Shown here: piece after piece, positions 8,776-18,138 of the stretch
Layout: each line of letters opens with the position of its first letter
Numbering within the stretch: the first letter of the stretch is position 1
NCBI RefSeq assembly: GCF_003061005.1
Contig: NZ_QAIK01000183.1
Span: forward strand, 82,009-121,753
Reading direction: 5' to 3'
From: Pseudomonas sp. HMWF021
GTDB taxonomy: Bacteria; Pseudomonadota; Gammaproteobacteria; Pseudomonadales; Pseudomonadaceae
Length of the DNA: 39,745 bases
Notes under the pieces: generated by a model
The model's input: only the letters and a program-made list of their open reading frames with translations
Databases searched by the model: none
What the model was told of the DNA's origin: nothing
Translations under genes and position numbers: made by a program

Positions 8776-11700
8776 TCAGAGCCGGCGTTTGCGGGCGAGG
8801 CTCGGGATGGTGGTTTGCGGGATGACCACTTGCTGCGCCTCGGGTGTGGTACTGAGCGCCAGCGCCGCCAGCGTCGGCTGGCTGAACAGCGCTCGGGCAT
8901 CGGTGTGCAAGCCGTTTTGGCGCATGCGCGCCACCAGACTTACCGCCAGCAATGAATGCCCGCCGAGTTCGAAGAAGTTGTCGTGACGACCGACCTGTTC
9001 GACGCCCAGCACCTCGCCCCAGATCCGCGCCAGCGTGGTTTCGACTTCACCCTGTGGCGCCACGTATGGGCGATTGATCACCGCGTCCGCCCCCGGTTCG
9101 GGCAGTGCCTTGCGGTCGATCTTGTCGTTTGGCGTCAGTGGCAAGGCGTCGAGCCGCACGAACGCGCCGGGCACCATGTACTCCGGCAAACGCTCCAGCA
9201 CATGGGCGCGCAAGGTCTCCAGACTTGGTGTTTCTACACCCGAGCGCACGGTGTACCACGCCACCAGACGCTCATCGCGCACCATTACCACCGCTTGGCG
9301 AATCGCCGGATGCTCGATCAGCCGCGCCTCGATTTCCCCCGGTTCCAGACGCAGGCCACGCAGCTTGATCTGGAAGTCGTTGCGGCCGAGAAATTCCAGC
9401 TCGCCGTGGTGGTTGTAGCGCGCCAGATCGCCGGTGCGGTACAGGCGATCCCCCGCAACAAACGGGCTGTCGATGAAGCGCTCGGCCTGCATTTGCGGCA
9501 AGCCGTGATAACCCCGCGCGACACCGACGCCGCCAATGTGCAACTCACCGCTGACGCCTTGCGGCACCGGCTGACCGTACGCGTCGAGCACGTACAAACG
9601 GGTGTTGCTCAGGGCTTTTCCGATCGGCACCACGTTGTCCGGCACCGGCATATCGAGTTCCAGCGTCCAGCCCGTGCTGTCCACCGTGGTTTCAGTCGGG
9701 CCGTAGACGTTATGCAACCGCACCCATGGCAGCCGATCACGCACCTGCCGCGCCAGCGCCGCGCTGAGTTCGCCGCCACCGTTGAGCACATCGGTCAGGC
9801 TGGTGCATTGTTCGACACCGTCCTGCTCGATGAACTGCTGCAGCAACGCAGGAACGAATTTGACTACGGTGACCTGTTGCTCGCGAATGGTCTGCACCAC
9901 ATACGCCGAATCGCGGTTGCCGTCCGGCCGCGCCAGCACCAGGCGCATGCCGGAACACAGCGGCCAGAAGATCTCCCACACCGAACTGTCGAAGCTGAAC
10001 GGCGCCTTTTGCAGCAGCGCACCGTGTTCGGTCGGCGGCGAAATCTGCGAGCCCCAGTGCACCATGTTGCAGGCGCTCCGGTGCTCGATCATCACGCCTT
10101 TGGGCAGTCCGGTAGAACCCGAGGTGTAGATCATGTACGCAAGGTTGCAGGCGCTGAGGCCCGGCACCTGCAGGTTGGTTGACGGCTGATGCTCCCAGCG
10201 GCTGCGCTCAAGATCGATCACCGGCAAACCCGGCTCGCCCAGCAGTTGCCGCGTCGCGCCGTGCACCAGCAGTGCGACAGGTGCGCTGTCCTGCAACATG
10301 TAGTTCAAGCGTTCCAGCGGATAGTCCGGATCCAGCGGCACATAGGCGCCGCCAGCCTTGAGAATACCGAGCAGACCGACCACCAGATCCAGCCCGCGCT
10401 CGACGCAGATCGCAACGCGTGAGTCCGGCTGCACGCCGAGTTCGCGCAAGTGATGGGCCAGACGATTGGCGCGTAGGTTGAGTTGCTCATAAGTCAGGCT
10501 TTGCTCGCCGGCCTGTGCGGCGATTGCAAAAGGTTTACGCCGCACCTGCGCTTCGAACAACGCCTGCAACGGCTGCTCCAGCGGACAATCGACCTCGGTG
10601 GCGTTGAAGGTGATCAGCAAGCGTTGCAACTCCTCGGCTTGCAGGATAGGCAGGCGGTTCAACGGCTGTTGCGGCGTCTGCTCCAGCGCCTGCAGCAAAC
10701 CGTGCAACGCGGTTTGCATGTAGCCGCAGATCCGTGGCGCGCCGATCTGCGCGACGGTTCTGCCGGTGAGGCGCAAGCCGTTACCAAAGTCGTCCACGCT
10801 CATGGTCAGCGGGTAATTGGTGCGCTCTTCGTTGGCCAGGGTTTCGATGCCTTGCCAGGCTTGGCTGGACGGCTCCAGCAGCTCGGATTCGTCACTGTGC
10901 CGGTAGTTGAGCAGCGCACTGAACAGCGGCGCCGGTGAGGCGACCCCGCTGCAACGCTGGGCCAGCGCCAGCGAAGCGTGTTCGTGCCCCAGCAATGCGG
11001 TCAGCCGCGCATGGGTGGCGCGCACGGCGTCCAGCACCCCGGCATCGACATCGACGCGCAGCGGCAAGCTGTTGATGAACACGCCCAAGGCGCGGTCGGC
11101 GCCCTCGCCGCCCTGCATGCGCCCCATCAGCACAGTGCCGAACACCACGCGCTGCTGGCCCGACGTCGCCGCCAGCACTCGCGCCCACGCCAGATGAATC
11201 AGACTGGCAACGCTGACACCGGCCTGCCGTGCCTGAGTGCGAAGGCGCTGATACGTCTCAACCGGCAGCGTCTGCTGCGCCTCCTCGATACCCCGACCGT
11301 CGCCCTGCACTTCCTGCAAGCCGAACGGCAGCGTCGGCTCATCGATGTCCGCCAGTTGCTCGCGGAAAAACGCCTCGTGTTCCTGTTCGCTGACGCCCAG
11401 ACGCGCCTGCGCCACGTAATTGCGATACGGCACCGGCGGCGCCAGCGCCACGATTTGCCCGGACAGGCTGGCCTGCATCTCTTCGCGCATTACTTCCAGG
11501 GCGATGTGGTCCATCGCCAGGTGATGGAACAGCAAAATCCCCACCACCCGATCCAGCGCCGGATCGCGGGCGTACACCAGACGCATCAGCGGCGCCTGGC
11601 TGACATCGAGGCGATAGCGCCGGGCATTGAAGCGTTCGTGCAACTGCTCGAGGATCGGGCCATTGACCGGGTCCAGTTCTACTTCCTGCAACGGCACAAT

Positions 11701-14700
11701 CGCCTCGCGCCACACCACCTGCAGCGGTGTGGTCAGGCCTTCCCAGAGCACTGCGGTGCGCAGAATGTCGTGGCGCGCCATGACCTGACGCAGCGCCGCA
11801 GCGAAGGCCTCGACCCGCTCGATGCTGTCGAACGCCAATTGCGATTGCAGCAGGTACGGGTCGCCCTGCGCGGCGGTGATGTGGTGATAGAGAATGCCTT
11901 CCTGCAACGGCGCCAGCGGGTAGATGTCCTGCACGTTGGCCGCACCACCCGGCACTGTCGCGACAACCCGGTCGATGGTCGGCTGATCCAGTTGCACCAG
12001 GGTCAGCATCTGCGCAGTGATGTGCGTGCAATCGGCGGCGATGCCGTTGGCCGGCACTTCGATTTCACGACCGCTACCGACCGAAGCCGCCAGCGCCGCG
12101 AGCGTTGGCTGACTGAACAGCACCCGCACGTCGCTGCTCATTTCAAGCTGACGCATGCGCTCGATCAGAATCACCGCCAGCAGCGAATGCCCGCCCAGCT
12201 CGAAGAAGTGGTCGTGACGCCCGACCCGCTCCACTTGCAGGACCTCGGCCCAGATCTGCGCCAGGGCGGTTTCGACCTCGCCTTGTGGCGCTTCGTACTC
12301 GCGGCGGATCAGATCCTGCGGCCCCGGGGCCGGCAGCGCCTTGCGATCGACCTTGCCGTTGGCGGTCAGCGGCAACGCCGGCAGACGCACATAGGCGCTG
12401 GGCAGCATGGCGCTGCTCAGGCGAGTTTTCAGGTGTGCATGCAACTGGCTGATGTCCAGCGGCGCCTGCTCGGTGAACCACGCCAGCAATTGCCCGTCGC
12501 GCACCAGCACCACCGCTTCGCGCACCGCTGCATGACTGGCAAGTGCAGTTTCGACTTCTCCGGGTTCGATCCGTACACCACGGATTTTCACCTGATCGTC
12601 ATTGCGCCCCAGAAACTCCAGATTGCCGTCGGTGCGCCAGCGCGCAAGGTCGCCGGTGCGGTACAGGCGCGCGCCCGGCTCAGCGCTGAACGGATCGCGC
12701 AGAAAGCGTTCGGCGGTCAGGTCCGCGCGGTTCAGGTAACCACGCGCCACGCCAGCGCCACCCACGTACAACTCGCCACTCACACCGATCGGCACCGGTC
12801 GCTGCTGCTCGTCGAGCAGGTACACCGTGGCGTTACTCACCGGTTTGCCGATGTGCAGCGTCTGTCCGGCGTCGAGACGTCCTGAAGTCGCCACCACCGT
12901 CGCTTCGGTGGGGCCGTAGTTGTTGATGACTTCGAACGATTGCGCACGCGGGAACTGACGCAGTCGATCACCACCGATCAGCAGCGTGCGCAGCGTCGGG
13001 TGATCGAGCTGGCGACTGAAGGCGTATTCGGCAATGGGCGTCGGCAGGAAACTCACCTCCAGCGGCTGCGCACGCCACCAGTCGAGCAACGCCTCAATGT
13101 CTTCGCTGCCTTCAGTGACGGGGGCCAGATGCAAGGTCGCGCCCACGCACAGCGCTGGCCAGACCTCCCAGGCCATGGCATCGAAACCGAACCCGGCAAG
13201 GCTCGACGTATGGCTACCGGCACGCAGATCGAACACGTCGGCGTGCCAGTCGATCAGATTGCACAGGGTTCGGTGTTCCACCATCACCCCTTTGGGCAGC
13301 CCGGTCGAGCCAGAGGTGTAAATCACATAAGCGAGGTTTGCCGGTGTCAGCCCCGGCACTGTCGGCGCACCGTCACTGGTGCCGGACCAGGTCGGGTGAT
13401 CCAGCTCGATCACCGGCACCGACAACGCCGGCAGATGACTGCGCAGCGCACTCAGGGTCAGCACCGCCCGTGGCGCGCTGTCGTTCAGCAGATAGCTCAA
13501 GCGTTCGGCCGGATGCGCCGGGTCAAGCGGCACGTACGCGGCACCGGCCTTGAGAATCGCCAACAGCCCCACCAGTGTGTCGAGCCCGCGCCGGGCGACG
13601 ATTGCCACCCGGTCATCCGGACGCACCCCGAATTCAAGAAGATGATGGGCCAGCGCATTGGCACGCAGATCAAGCTCGGCATACGTCAGGCTCTGCCCTT
13701 GCTGAACCGCCGCCAGTGCCTGTGGCCGTTGCGTCGCCTGCGCCTGGATACGCTGCTGGAGGGTCGCCGGGGCCGGGTAGGCCACCCGTGTCGCATTCCA
13801 CTGTTGCAGCAAGGCGATTTCCGCCGGGCTACTCAGGCTGAAATCCGCTACCGGCAAGTTCACCGCCTCCAGCCCTTGTTCCAGAATCAGCAACCAGCGC
13901 TCGGCCAGTGCCTTGACTTCATCGGCGCTGAAATACGCCTGGCTGTAGATCAGGTACAAGCGAGCGTCGTCGTTGGCAAGACTGCTCAGCAGGTGCACCG
14001 CCAGCGGTGTGGCTTCTTCCAGATTCGAGGCCTTGATGATCCGCCCCGACGCCTCGCCGTAGCGATAATCGTGAGTGCCCTGTTCATAGGACACCGTGAC
14101 CTCGAACAGCTGCGAACGCTCCTCACGCAGCAGGCCCAGGGCACGGTTCATCTCACTGACGGGGAAACGCTGATGCCGAAAAGTCTTTTTCAACTCATCG
14201 CGAATGGACCGGATCAGTTCACCAAACGTCTGTTCACGGCCAAACCCCATGCGCACTGCACTGACCTGCGCGAACAGCCCCAGAGTGGATTTGAATCGCG
14301 CCCCGGAGCGGTTGAGGATCGGCAACCCCACCACCCATTCGTCACGCTGCGCGGTACGGCTGAAGTAAACATGCAGCGCCGCCAGCAGCACATGAAACGC
14401 CGAGGCGCCATACGCCCGGGCAACCTGCTTCATGCGCTCGTGCAGCAGCGTCGGTAATGGCTGCGTGTAGACCTGCGTTTGCGCGGCGTTGCCGGCCAGG
14501 TTCTGTTGACGGCGCGGCAGCAGCAATGGCTCGGGCAATTCTCGGTACTTGTCCAGCCAGTAGGCGCGGTCCTGCGCATGACGCGGTGAAACCTGATAAC
14601 GCGCATCGTCCTCGATGAAGTCGATGTACGACGGCGCCCGGTCCGGTGCCTGTTGGCCGTGCGCCAAGGCGTTATAGATCTGGTCCAGCGACTTGAACAT

Positions 14701-15189
14701 TTCGCCGAAGCTCCAGCCATCGATGATCAAGTGATGGGCCTGTACCGACAGCCAATGCCGCTCGGCGTCAAGGCGGATCAGCAGAAACCGGAACAGGCAG
14801 CCGCCGTCCAGCACAAAGGGCTGATCGATGCGCGCCTGCACCAATGCCCGCGCCGCCGACTCCGGGTCGGCGTGCGCCGACACATCGTGAGTGGGCATCG
14901 GCGCGGGCAATGCGTGGGCAAACCGCTGCAAAGGCAGGCCATCAGCCCCGGCGCCCGGCAACAGGATCGTGCGCAGGGCGTCATGCCGGGCCACCAGGGC
15001 CTGGAGGGCAGCCTGCATCCGTGCCGGATCCAGCGGGCCGCTCAGTTCCATGTATCCGCCAATGTTGTACAGCGGCGAATCACCGCGACTCAGCTGATCC
15101 AGCCAGATATCCAGCTGCGCAGCGCTCAGCGGAAAAGTCTGGAGCGACGCGGACGGGGTGTCCGCCGCAAGGGCAGAAATAGGCGGCAT
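8776..15189 (-). CDS. Lipopeptide NRPS, first protein (Cstart-A-T-C-A-T)
   Basis: Two-module synthetase of 2137 residues. The N-terminal C domain (about 1-450, HHLIIDG at 152-158) has no module before it and differs in sequence from the other C domains. It is therefore read as a starter C domain that would acylate the first amino acid with a fatty acid. A1 follows (core near 626; specificity residues DAWFLGNVV, Leu), then T1 (Ser1002). The second C domain (from about 1080) carries HHITAAQGD and FHHLAMDH, the dual epimerization/condensation type. A2 follows (core near 1690; DSWKLGVVD, where Lys at the GrsA-278 position suggests an acidic side chain, probably Glu), then T2 (Ser2079). There is no thioesterase. 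The short basic tail after T2 probably docks with the next synthetase. The two-module first protein matches the architecture known for viscosin- and orfamide-type systems. The ATG at 15189 is preceded by GAGAAG. Confidence 0.95.
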   Translation of the reverse strand: MPPISALAADTPSASLQTFPLSAAQLDIWLDQLSRGDSPLYNIGGYMELSGPLDPARMQAALQALVARHDALRTILLPGAGADGLPLQRFAHALPAPMPTHDVSAHADPESAARALVQARIDQPFVLDGGCLFRFLLIRLDAERHWLSVQAHHLIIDGWSFGEMFKSLDQIYNALAHGQQAPDRAPSYIDFIEDDARYQVSPRHAQDRAYWLDKYRELPEPLLLPRRQQNLAGNAAQTQVYTQPLPTLLHERMKQVARAYGASAFHVLLAALHVYFSRTAQRDEWVVGLPILNRSGARFKSTLGLFAQVSAVRMGFGREQTFGELIRSIRDELKKTFRHQRFPVSEMNRALGLLREERSQLFEVTVSYEQGTHDYRYGEASGRIIKASNLEEATPLAVHLLSSLANDDARLYLIYSQAYFSADEVKALAERWLLILEQGLEAVNLPVADFSLSSPAEIALLQQWNATRVAYPAPATLQQRIQAQATQRPQALAAVQQGQSLTYAELDLRANALAHHLLEFGVRPDDRVAIVARRGLDTLVGLLAILKAGAAYVPLDPAHPAERLSYLLNDSAPRAVLTLSALRSHLPALSVPVIELDHPTWSGTSDGAPTVPGLTPANLAYVIYTSGSTGLPKGVMVEHRTLCNLIDWHADVFDLRAGSHTSSLAGFGFDAMAWEVWPALCVGATLHLAPVTEGSEDIEALLDWWRAQPLEVSFLPTPIAEYAFSRQLDHPTLRTLLIGGDRLRQFPRAQSFEVINNYGPTEATVVATSGRLDAGQTLHIGKPVSNATVYLLDEQQRPVPIGVSGELYVGGAGVARGYLNRADLTAERFLRDPFSAEPGARLYRTGDLARWRTDGNLEFLGRNDDQVKIRGVRIEPGEVETALASHAAVREAVVLVRDGQLLAWFTEQAPLDISQLHAHLKTRLSSAMLPSAYVRLPALPLTANGKVDRKALPAPGPQDLIRREYEAPQGEVETALAQIWAEVLQVERVGRHDHFFELGGHSLLAVILIERMRQLEMSSDVRVLFSQPTLAALAASVGSGREIEVPANGIAADCTHITAQMLTLVQLDQPTIDRVVATVPGGAANVQDIYPLAPLQEGILYHHITAAQGDPYLLQSQLAFDSIERVEAFAAALRQVMARHDILRTAVLWEGLTTPLQVVWREAIVPLQEVELDPVNGPILEQLHERFNARRYRLDVSQAPLMRLVYARDPALDRVVGILLFHHLAMDHIALEVMREEMQASLSGQIVALAPPVPYRNYVAQARLGVSEQEHEAFFREQLADIDEPTLPFGLQEVQGDGRGIEEAQQTLPVETYQRLRTQARQAGVSVASLIHLAWARVLAATSGQQRVVFGTVLMGRMQGGEGADRALGVFINSLPLRVDVDAGVLDAVRATHARLTALLGHEHASLALAQRCSGVASPAPLFSALLNYRHSDESELLEPSSQAWQGIETLANEERTNYPLTMSVDDFGNGLRLTGRTVAQIGAPRICGYMQTALHGLLQALEQTPQQPLNRLPILQAEELQRLLITFNATEVDCPLEQPLQALFEAQVRRKPFAIAAQAGEQSLTYEQLNLRANRLAHHLRELGVQPDSRVAICVERGLDLVVGLLGILKAGGAYVPLDPDYPLERLNYMLQDSAPVALLVHGATRQLLGEPGLPVIDLERSRWEHQPSTNLQVPGLSACNLAYMIYTSGSTGLPKGVMIEHRSACNMVHWGSQISPPTEHGALLQKAPFSFDSSVWEIFWPLCSGMRLVLARPDGNRDSAYVVQTIREQQVTVVKFVPALLQQFIEQDGVEQCTSLTDVLNGGGELSAALARQVRDRLPWVRLHNVYGPTETTVDSTGWTLELDMPVPDNVVPIGKALSNTRLYVLDAYGQPVPQGVSGELHIGGVGVARGYHGLPQMQAERFIDSPFVAGDRLYRTGDLARYNHHGELEFLGRNDFQIKLRGLRLEPGEIEARLIEHPAIRQAVVMVRDERLVAWYTVRSGVETPSLETLRAHVLERLPEYMVPGAFVRLDALPLTPNDKIDRKALPEPGADAVINRPYVAPQGEVETTLARIWGEVLGVEQVGRHDNFFELGGHSLLAVSLVARMRQNGLHTDARALFSQPTLAALALSTTPEAQQVVIPQTTIPSLARKRRL

Positions 15190-15677
15190 AAGGTGCTTCT
15201 CATCGGATTTTGCGCTTATTCAAGCATCGGCCGGGTTGCCGACATGACACGTGAAACCCGGACAACCTCTGCTCGCTGCGTGCCCTCTGAACACTTGTTG
15301 AATCCGGTTCAGCCAGAAGCCTCTAAAAGTGCGGAGAGGAAATACTGAAAAACTTGTAGGAAAAATGCCATGCGTCAGCGCTGCCATCGACCTGCGCTGT
15401 TATCTCGATGCAAGGGTCATGTCCCGGTTTTAAAGGCTTCTACGTGACCAAACAGTCATGTAACGCGCATCACCTGTACCAAATGGCGTCAGAAGGCCGG
15501 CGCCAACTTTCAGAAATGATGGCACTTTGTGTCCCTGTTTCCCCCTACAGACGTAGGACAAATCCATAGGCCTAATCCGGCTCCAGATCAGGTTCAAGGA
15601 GAAAAGATCGCGTGGGAGGTTTTTACCGGCATGGCGGGCCATTCGGCGATGAAACTATTTCAAGGATGACCAGAGAT
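15190..15677. promoter_or_regulatory. Divergent control region between NRPS and luxR genes
   Basis: This 488-bp gap has no convincing gene. It must hold the promoters of both the NRPS operon and the luxR gene. Three inverted repeats stand out. CCGGGTT/AACCCGG (15231-15237 and 15255-15261) would form a hairpin 42-72 nt before the NRPS start. CTGAAC/GTTCAG (15287-15312) lies about 100 nt before that start. CCTAC-AGAC-GTAGG (15544-15557) lies about 120 nt before luxR. Any of these could be an operator for the neighbouring LuxR-type regulator. None matches a named consensus well enough for me to assign it. Confidence 0.5.
15660..15669 (+). promoter_or_regulatory. RsmA/RsmE binding site at the luxR ribosome-binding region
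   Basis: TCAAGGATGA fits the published RsmA/RsmE RNA consensus (A/U)CANGGANG(U/A) at every position, and its GGA is part of the AAGGA Shine-Dalgarno of the luxR gene. Binding would block translation until Gac-controlled small RNAs titrate the protein. Such control is established for LuxR regulators of lipopeptides in related strains. Here it is inferred from sequence alone. Confidence 0.65.
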
Positions 15678-16472
15678 ATGAATCTGACCGGCAGCATTCG
15701 CGACATGGAAAAGCCGCATTTTTACTGGCAACTGGGAGAACTGATCGCCAGCACGGGCGATGATCATTTCGCCACCAACCTGTTCCAGCTGGTCAATCCT
15801 CTGGTGCCGGTCAACCGGGTCGATCTGAGTGAGTGGACGCTGGATGAGCGTCAGGCCAGTGTGGTCGAGATCAAACCCCTGGGCAGCGCCGGTGGATCGC
15901 AGTCCGTTTCGCCGCCGGATCCGCTGCAGCATCCAGACGAGCATCCACTGCTGCAAAAGATGATCGAGATGAGCGACTCGCTGTTGATCCAGTTGAAAAC
16001 CCCGCCTCAGCCCCGGCATCCGCAGCACAGCGTGCATCAGTGCAATCTGGTGTCGCGCACTTCAAATCGCCGCTGCGTCATCTCGTTCTTCCGGCCACAT
16101 ACCCACCGGGTATTTTCCCTGCCGGAGCTGTCGTTCCTGAAAAACCTGTCCGACACCCTGCTGCCGTTGATCGAACGCCACGCGAAGATCAGTCGGCAAA
16201 CCGTCGCCCGCCAACCGCGCCTGCCGTCGGCCGAACTCGATCAGGCGCCCTTGCAGCAAGTGTTCGACGAGCGCCTGACGCTGGGCAGAATCGTGCTGTC
16301 GGTGCGCGAAAAAGAAGTGTGCCTGGGTTTGCTGACCGGCGGCACGGTGCCGCAAATGGCAGAAAAACTTCAGGTCAAGAGCAGCTCGATCCAGACCTAC
16401 CTCAAGCGTGCCACGGCCAAGCTGGGGGTCAGCGGGCGGCACGGGCTGGCGAAGTGGATGGCCGGGGCGTAA
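15678..16472 (+). CDS. LuxR-type transcriptional regulator of lipopeptide synthesis
   Basis: The protein of 264 residues has a C-terminal LuxR-type helix-turn-helix, beginning around LSVREKEVCLGLL and including SSIQTYLKRATAKLGV. The N-terminal part shows no AHL-binding domain that I recognise, as in the LuxR regulators of viscosin, massetolide and orfamide synthesis. Its position, divergent from the first NRPS gene and upstream of a nodT-type gene, supports a role as the pathway activator. I chose ATG 15678, which has AAGGA 11 nt upstream. An in-frame ATG at 15666 overlaps that AAGGA, and a GTG at 15612 would extend the protein without a better ribosome-binding site. A perfect Rsm-type site covers the initiation region. 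Confidence 0.85.
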   Translation: MNLTGSIRDMEKPHFYWQLGELIASTGDDHFATNLFQLVNPLVPVNRVDLSEWTLDERQASVVEIKPLGSAGGSQSVSPPDPLQHPDEHPLLQKMIEMSDSLLIQLKTPPQPRHPQHSVHQCNLVSRTSNRRCVISFFRPHTHRVFSLPELSFLKNLSDTLLPLIERHAKISRQTVARQPRLPSAELDQAPLQQVFDERLTLGRIVLSVREKEVCLGLLTGGTVPQMAEKLQVKSSSIQTYLKRATAKLGVSGRHGLAKWMAGA

Positions 16473-16575
16473 TCCCCAGGTCATCGAGCCGATGTTTTCG
16501 ATGGTTTGCGGGGCTGATGCGCCCTGCCCCGACGGTGCCGAGACCGGCATGCCTTTTTCTGCATGAGAGCGTTCG

Positions 16576-17982
16576 ATGCTGCGCATTTCCCTGCTGTCCC
16601 TTGCCGTCCTGTTGGCCGGTTGTTCGTTGATCCCCGAGTACCAGCGCCCGCCTTCACCCAGCGCTGCGCAGTATCCGCAAAGCGCCCCGGATGCCGCACA
16701 GGCGCAGGTTGCAACCCGCACCGAAGAGTGGCGCACGCTGTTCAGAGACCCGGCCCTGCAACAGTTGATCGAAAGCGCTTTGGTCAACAACCGTGACCTG
16801 CGCGTGGCGGCGCTGAACGTCGAAGCGTTTCAGGCGCAATACCGGATCCAGCGTGCCGATCTGCTGCCGGCGGTGTCGGCCAATGCCAGTGAATCGCGCC
16901 AACGCATGCCGCCCAGCGTGACCGGCGGCAAGGCGCTGATCAATTCGACTTACGCGGTGAATCTGGGCGTCAGTGCCTACGAGCTGGACTTTTTCGGCCG
17001 GGTGCGCAGCCTCAGCGAACAGGCGCTGCAAACCTGGCTGGCGACCGAACAGGCCCGGCGCAGTGCCGAGTTGAGCCTTGTGGCGAACGTCGCCAATGCT
17101 TATCTGACCTGGCGCGCCGACCAGGAACTGCTCGAACTGACCCGCCAGACCCTGGCTGCCGATGAGCAGAGTCTGCGCCTGACCACGCGCAACCGTGACG
17201 CCGGCAAATCTTCGGCGTTGGAACAGGCGCAGGCGAAAACCAGTGTCGACAGTTCGCGGGCCAATCTGGCGCGTTACAAGCGTCAGGTGGCGCAGGATCT
17301 GAACAGCCTGACGCTGCTGGTCGGTGCTCAGGTTCCCGAGAAACTGCCTGCGCAGCCGCTGTCCAGCGATCTGGTGCAACAACTGCCGGCAGGGTTGCCG
17401 TCGGATCTGCTGCAACGGCGCCCGGACATTCTGCAGGCCGAGTACCAGCTCAAGGCCGCCAACGCCAATATCGGCGCGGCGCGGGCGGCGTTTTTCCCCA
17501 GCGTCAGCCTGACCGCCAGTGCCGGCACCTCCAGCCGTGATCTCTCTGGACTGTTCGGTGCCGGTTCGGGAGCCTGGACGTTCCAGCCGCAAATCAACCT
17601 GCCGATTTTCAATGCTGGCAGCCTGCGCGCGAGTCTGGATTATTCGAAGCTGCAGAAAGACGTGACCGTTGCCCAATACGAAAAATCGATCCAGACCGCT
17701 TTTCAGGAAGTCGCCGACGGCCTGGCCGCACGCAGCACTTATCAGCAGCAATTGCAGGCGCAGCGCGATCTGGTGCAGGCCACGCAGGACTACTACAACC
17801 TGGCGCAGCACCGTTATCAGAACGGTGTCGACAGCAGCCTGACGTTTCTTGATGCGCAGCGTTCGCTGTTCAGTTCGCAGCAAGGCCTGATCACTGACCG
17901 GCTGGCGCAACTGGTTGCCGAGGTCAACCTGTACACCGCGCTGGGCGGTGGCTGGCGGGCCGATGAGGCGAATATTCAGTAG
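16576..17982 (+). CDS. NodT-type outer-membrane efflux lipoprotein
   Basis: The protein of 468 residues begins with a lipoprotein signal peptide ending LLAGC, so Cys16 would be lipidated. It then has the two repeated outer-membrane efflux (TolC/OprM) domains, with typical text such as [27 protein letters not shown] and a C-terminal [18 protein letters not shown]. It would form the outer-membrane channel of a tripartite exporter, with MacA/MacB-like partners that are not in this window. It follows the luxR gene by 103 nt on the same strand. The luxR-nodT pair beside the first NRPS gene is the known layout for secretion of Pseudomonas cyclic lipopeptides. GAGAG lies upstream of the chosen ATG. 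Confidence 0.9.
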   Translation: MLRISLLSLAVLLAGCSLIPEYQRPPSPSAAQYPQSAPDAAQAQVATRTEEWRTLFRDPALQQLIESALVNNRDLRVAALNVEAFQAQYRIQRADLLPAVSANASESRQRMPPSVTGGKALINSTYAVNLGVSAYELDFFGRVRSLSEQALQTWLATEQARRSAELSLVANVANAYLTWRADQELLELTRQTLAADEQSLRLTTRNRDAGKSSALEQAQAKTSVDSSRANLARYKRQVAQDLNSLTLLVGAQVPEKLPAQPLSSDLVQQLPAGLPSDLLQRRPDILQAEYQLKAANANIGAARAAFFPSVSLTASAGTSSRDLSGLFGAGSGAWTFQPQINLPIFNAGSLRASLDYSKLQKDVTVAQYEKSIQTAFQEVADGLAARSTYQQQLQAQRDLVQATQDYYNLAQHRYQNGVDSSLTFLDAQRSLFSSQQGLITDRLAQLVAEVNLYTALGGGWRADEANIQ

Positions 17983-18094
17983 GCACTCGTCACTTTTTCT
18001 TACACCTTTTGTCGCCCGATCCTGCGCTGCGCGGCGATCCGTGGCCGGCGTCTGCCGTCAGTTTGGTATCATGCGCCGCTTTTACGGTTAACCC

Positions 18095-18119
18095 CCCGCC
18101 AGTCCTGCCGACTGACGGG
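18095..18119 (+). promoter_or_regulatory. Stem-loop in the leader of the copper operon
   Basis: CCCGCCAGTC and GACTGACGGG form a 10-bp stem with one C-A mismatch and a 5-nt loop. It ends 19 nt before the ATG of the SCO gene. No T-tract follows, so it is not a typical terminator. The sequence TTGGTATCAT at 18063-18072 just before it may contain the -10 element of the operon. Confidence 0.35.
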
Positions 18120-18138
18120 CTGCAAAAGGCGGTATTAG

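Noticed and set aside
15242..15262. syr-syp-box-like sequence (TGTCCGGG on the minus strand) before the NRPS gene
   Set aside because: Only one half matches the syr-syp dyad. The other half is missing or poorly conserved.
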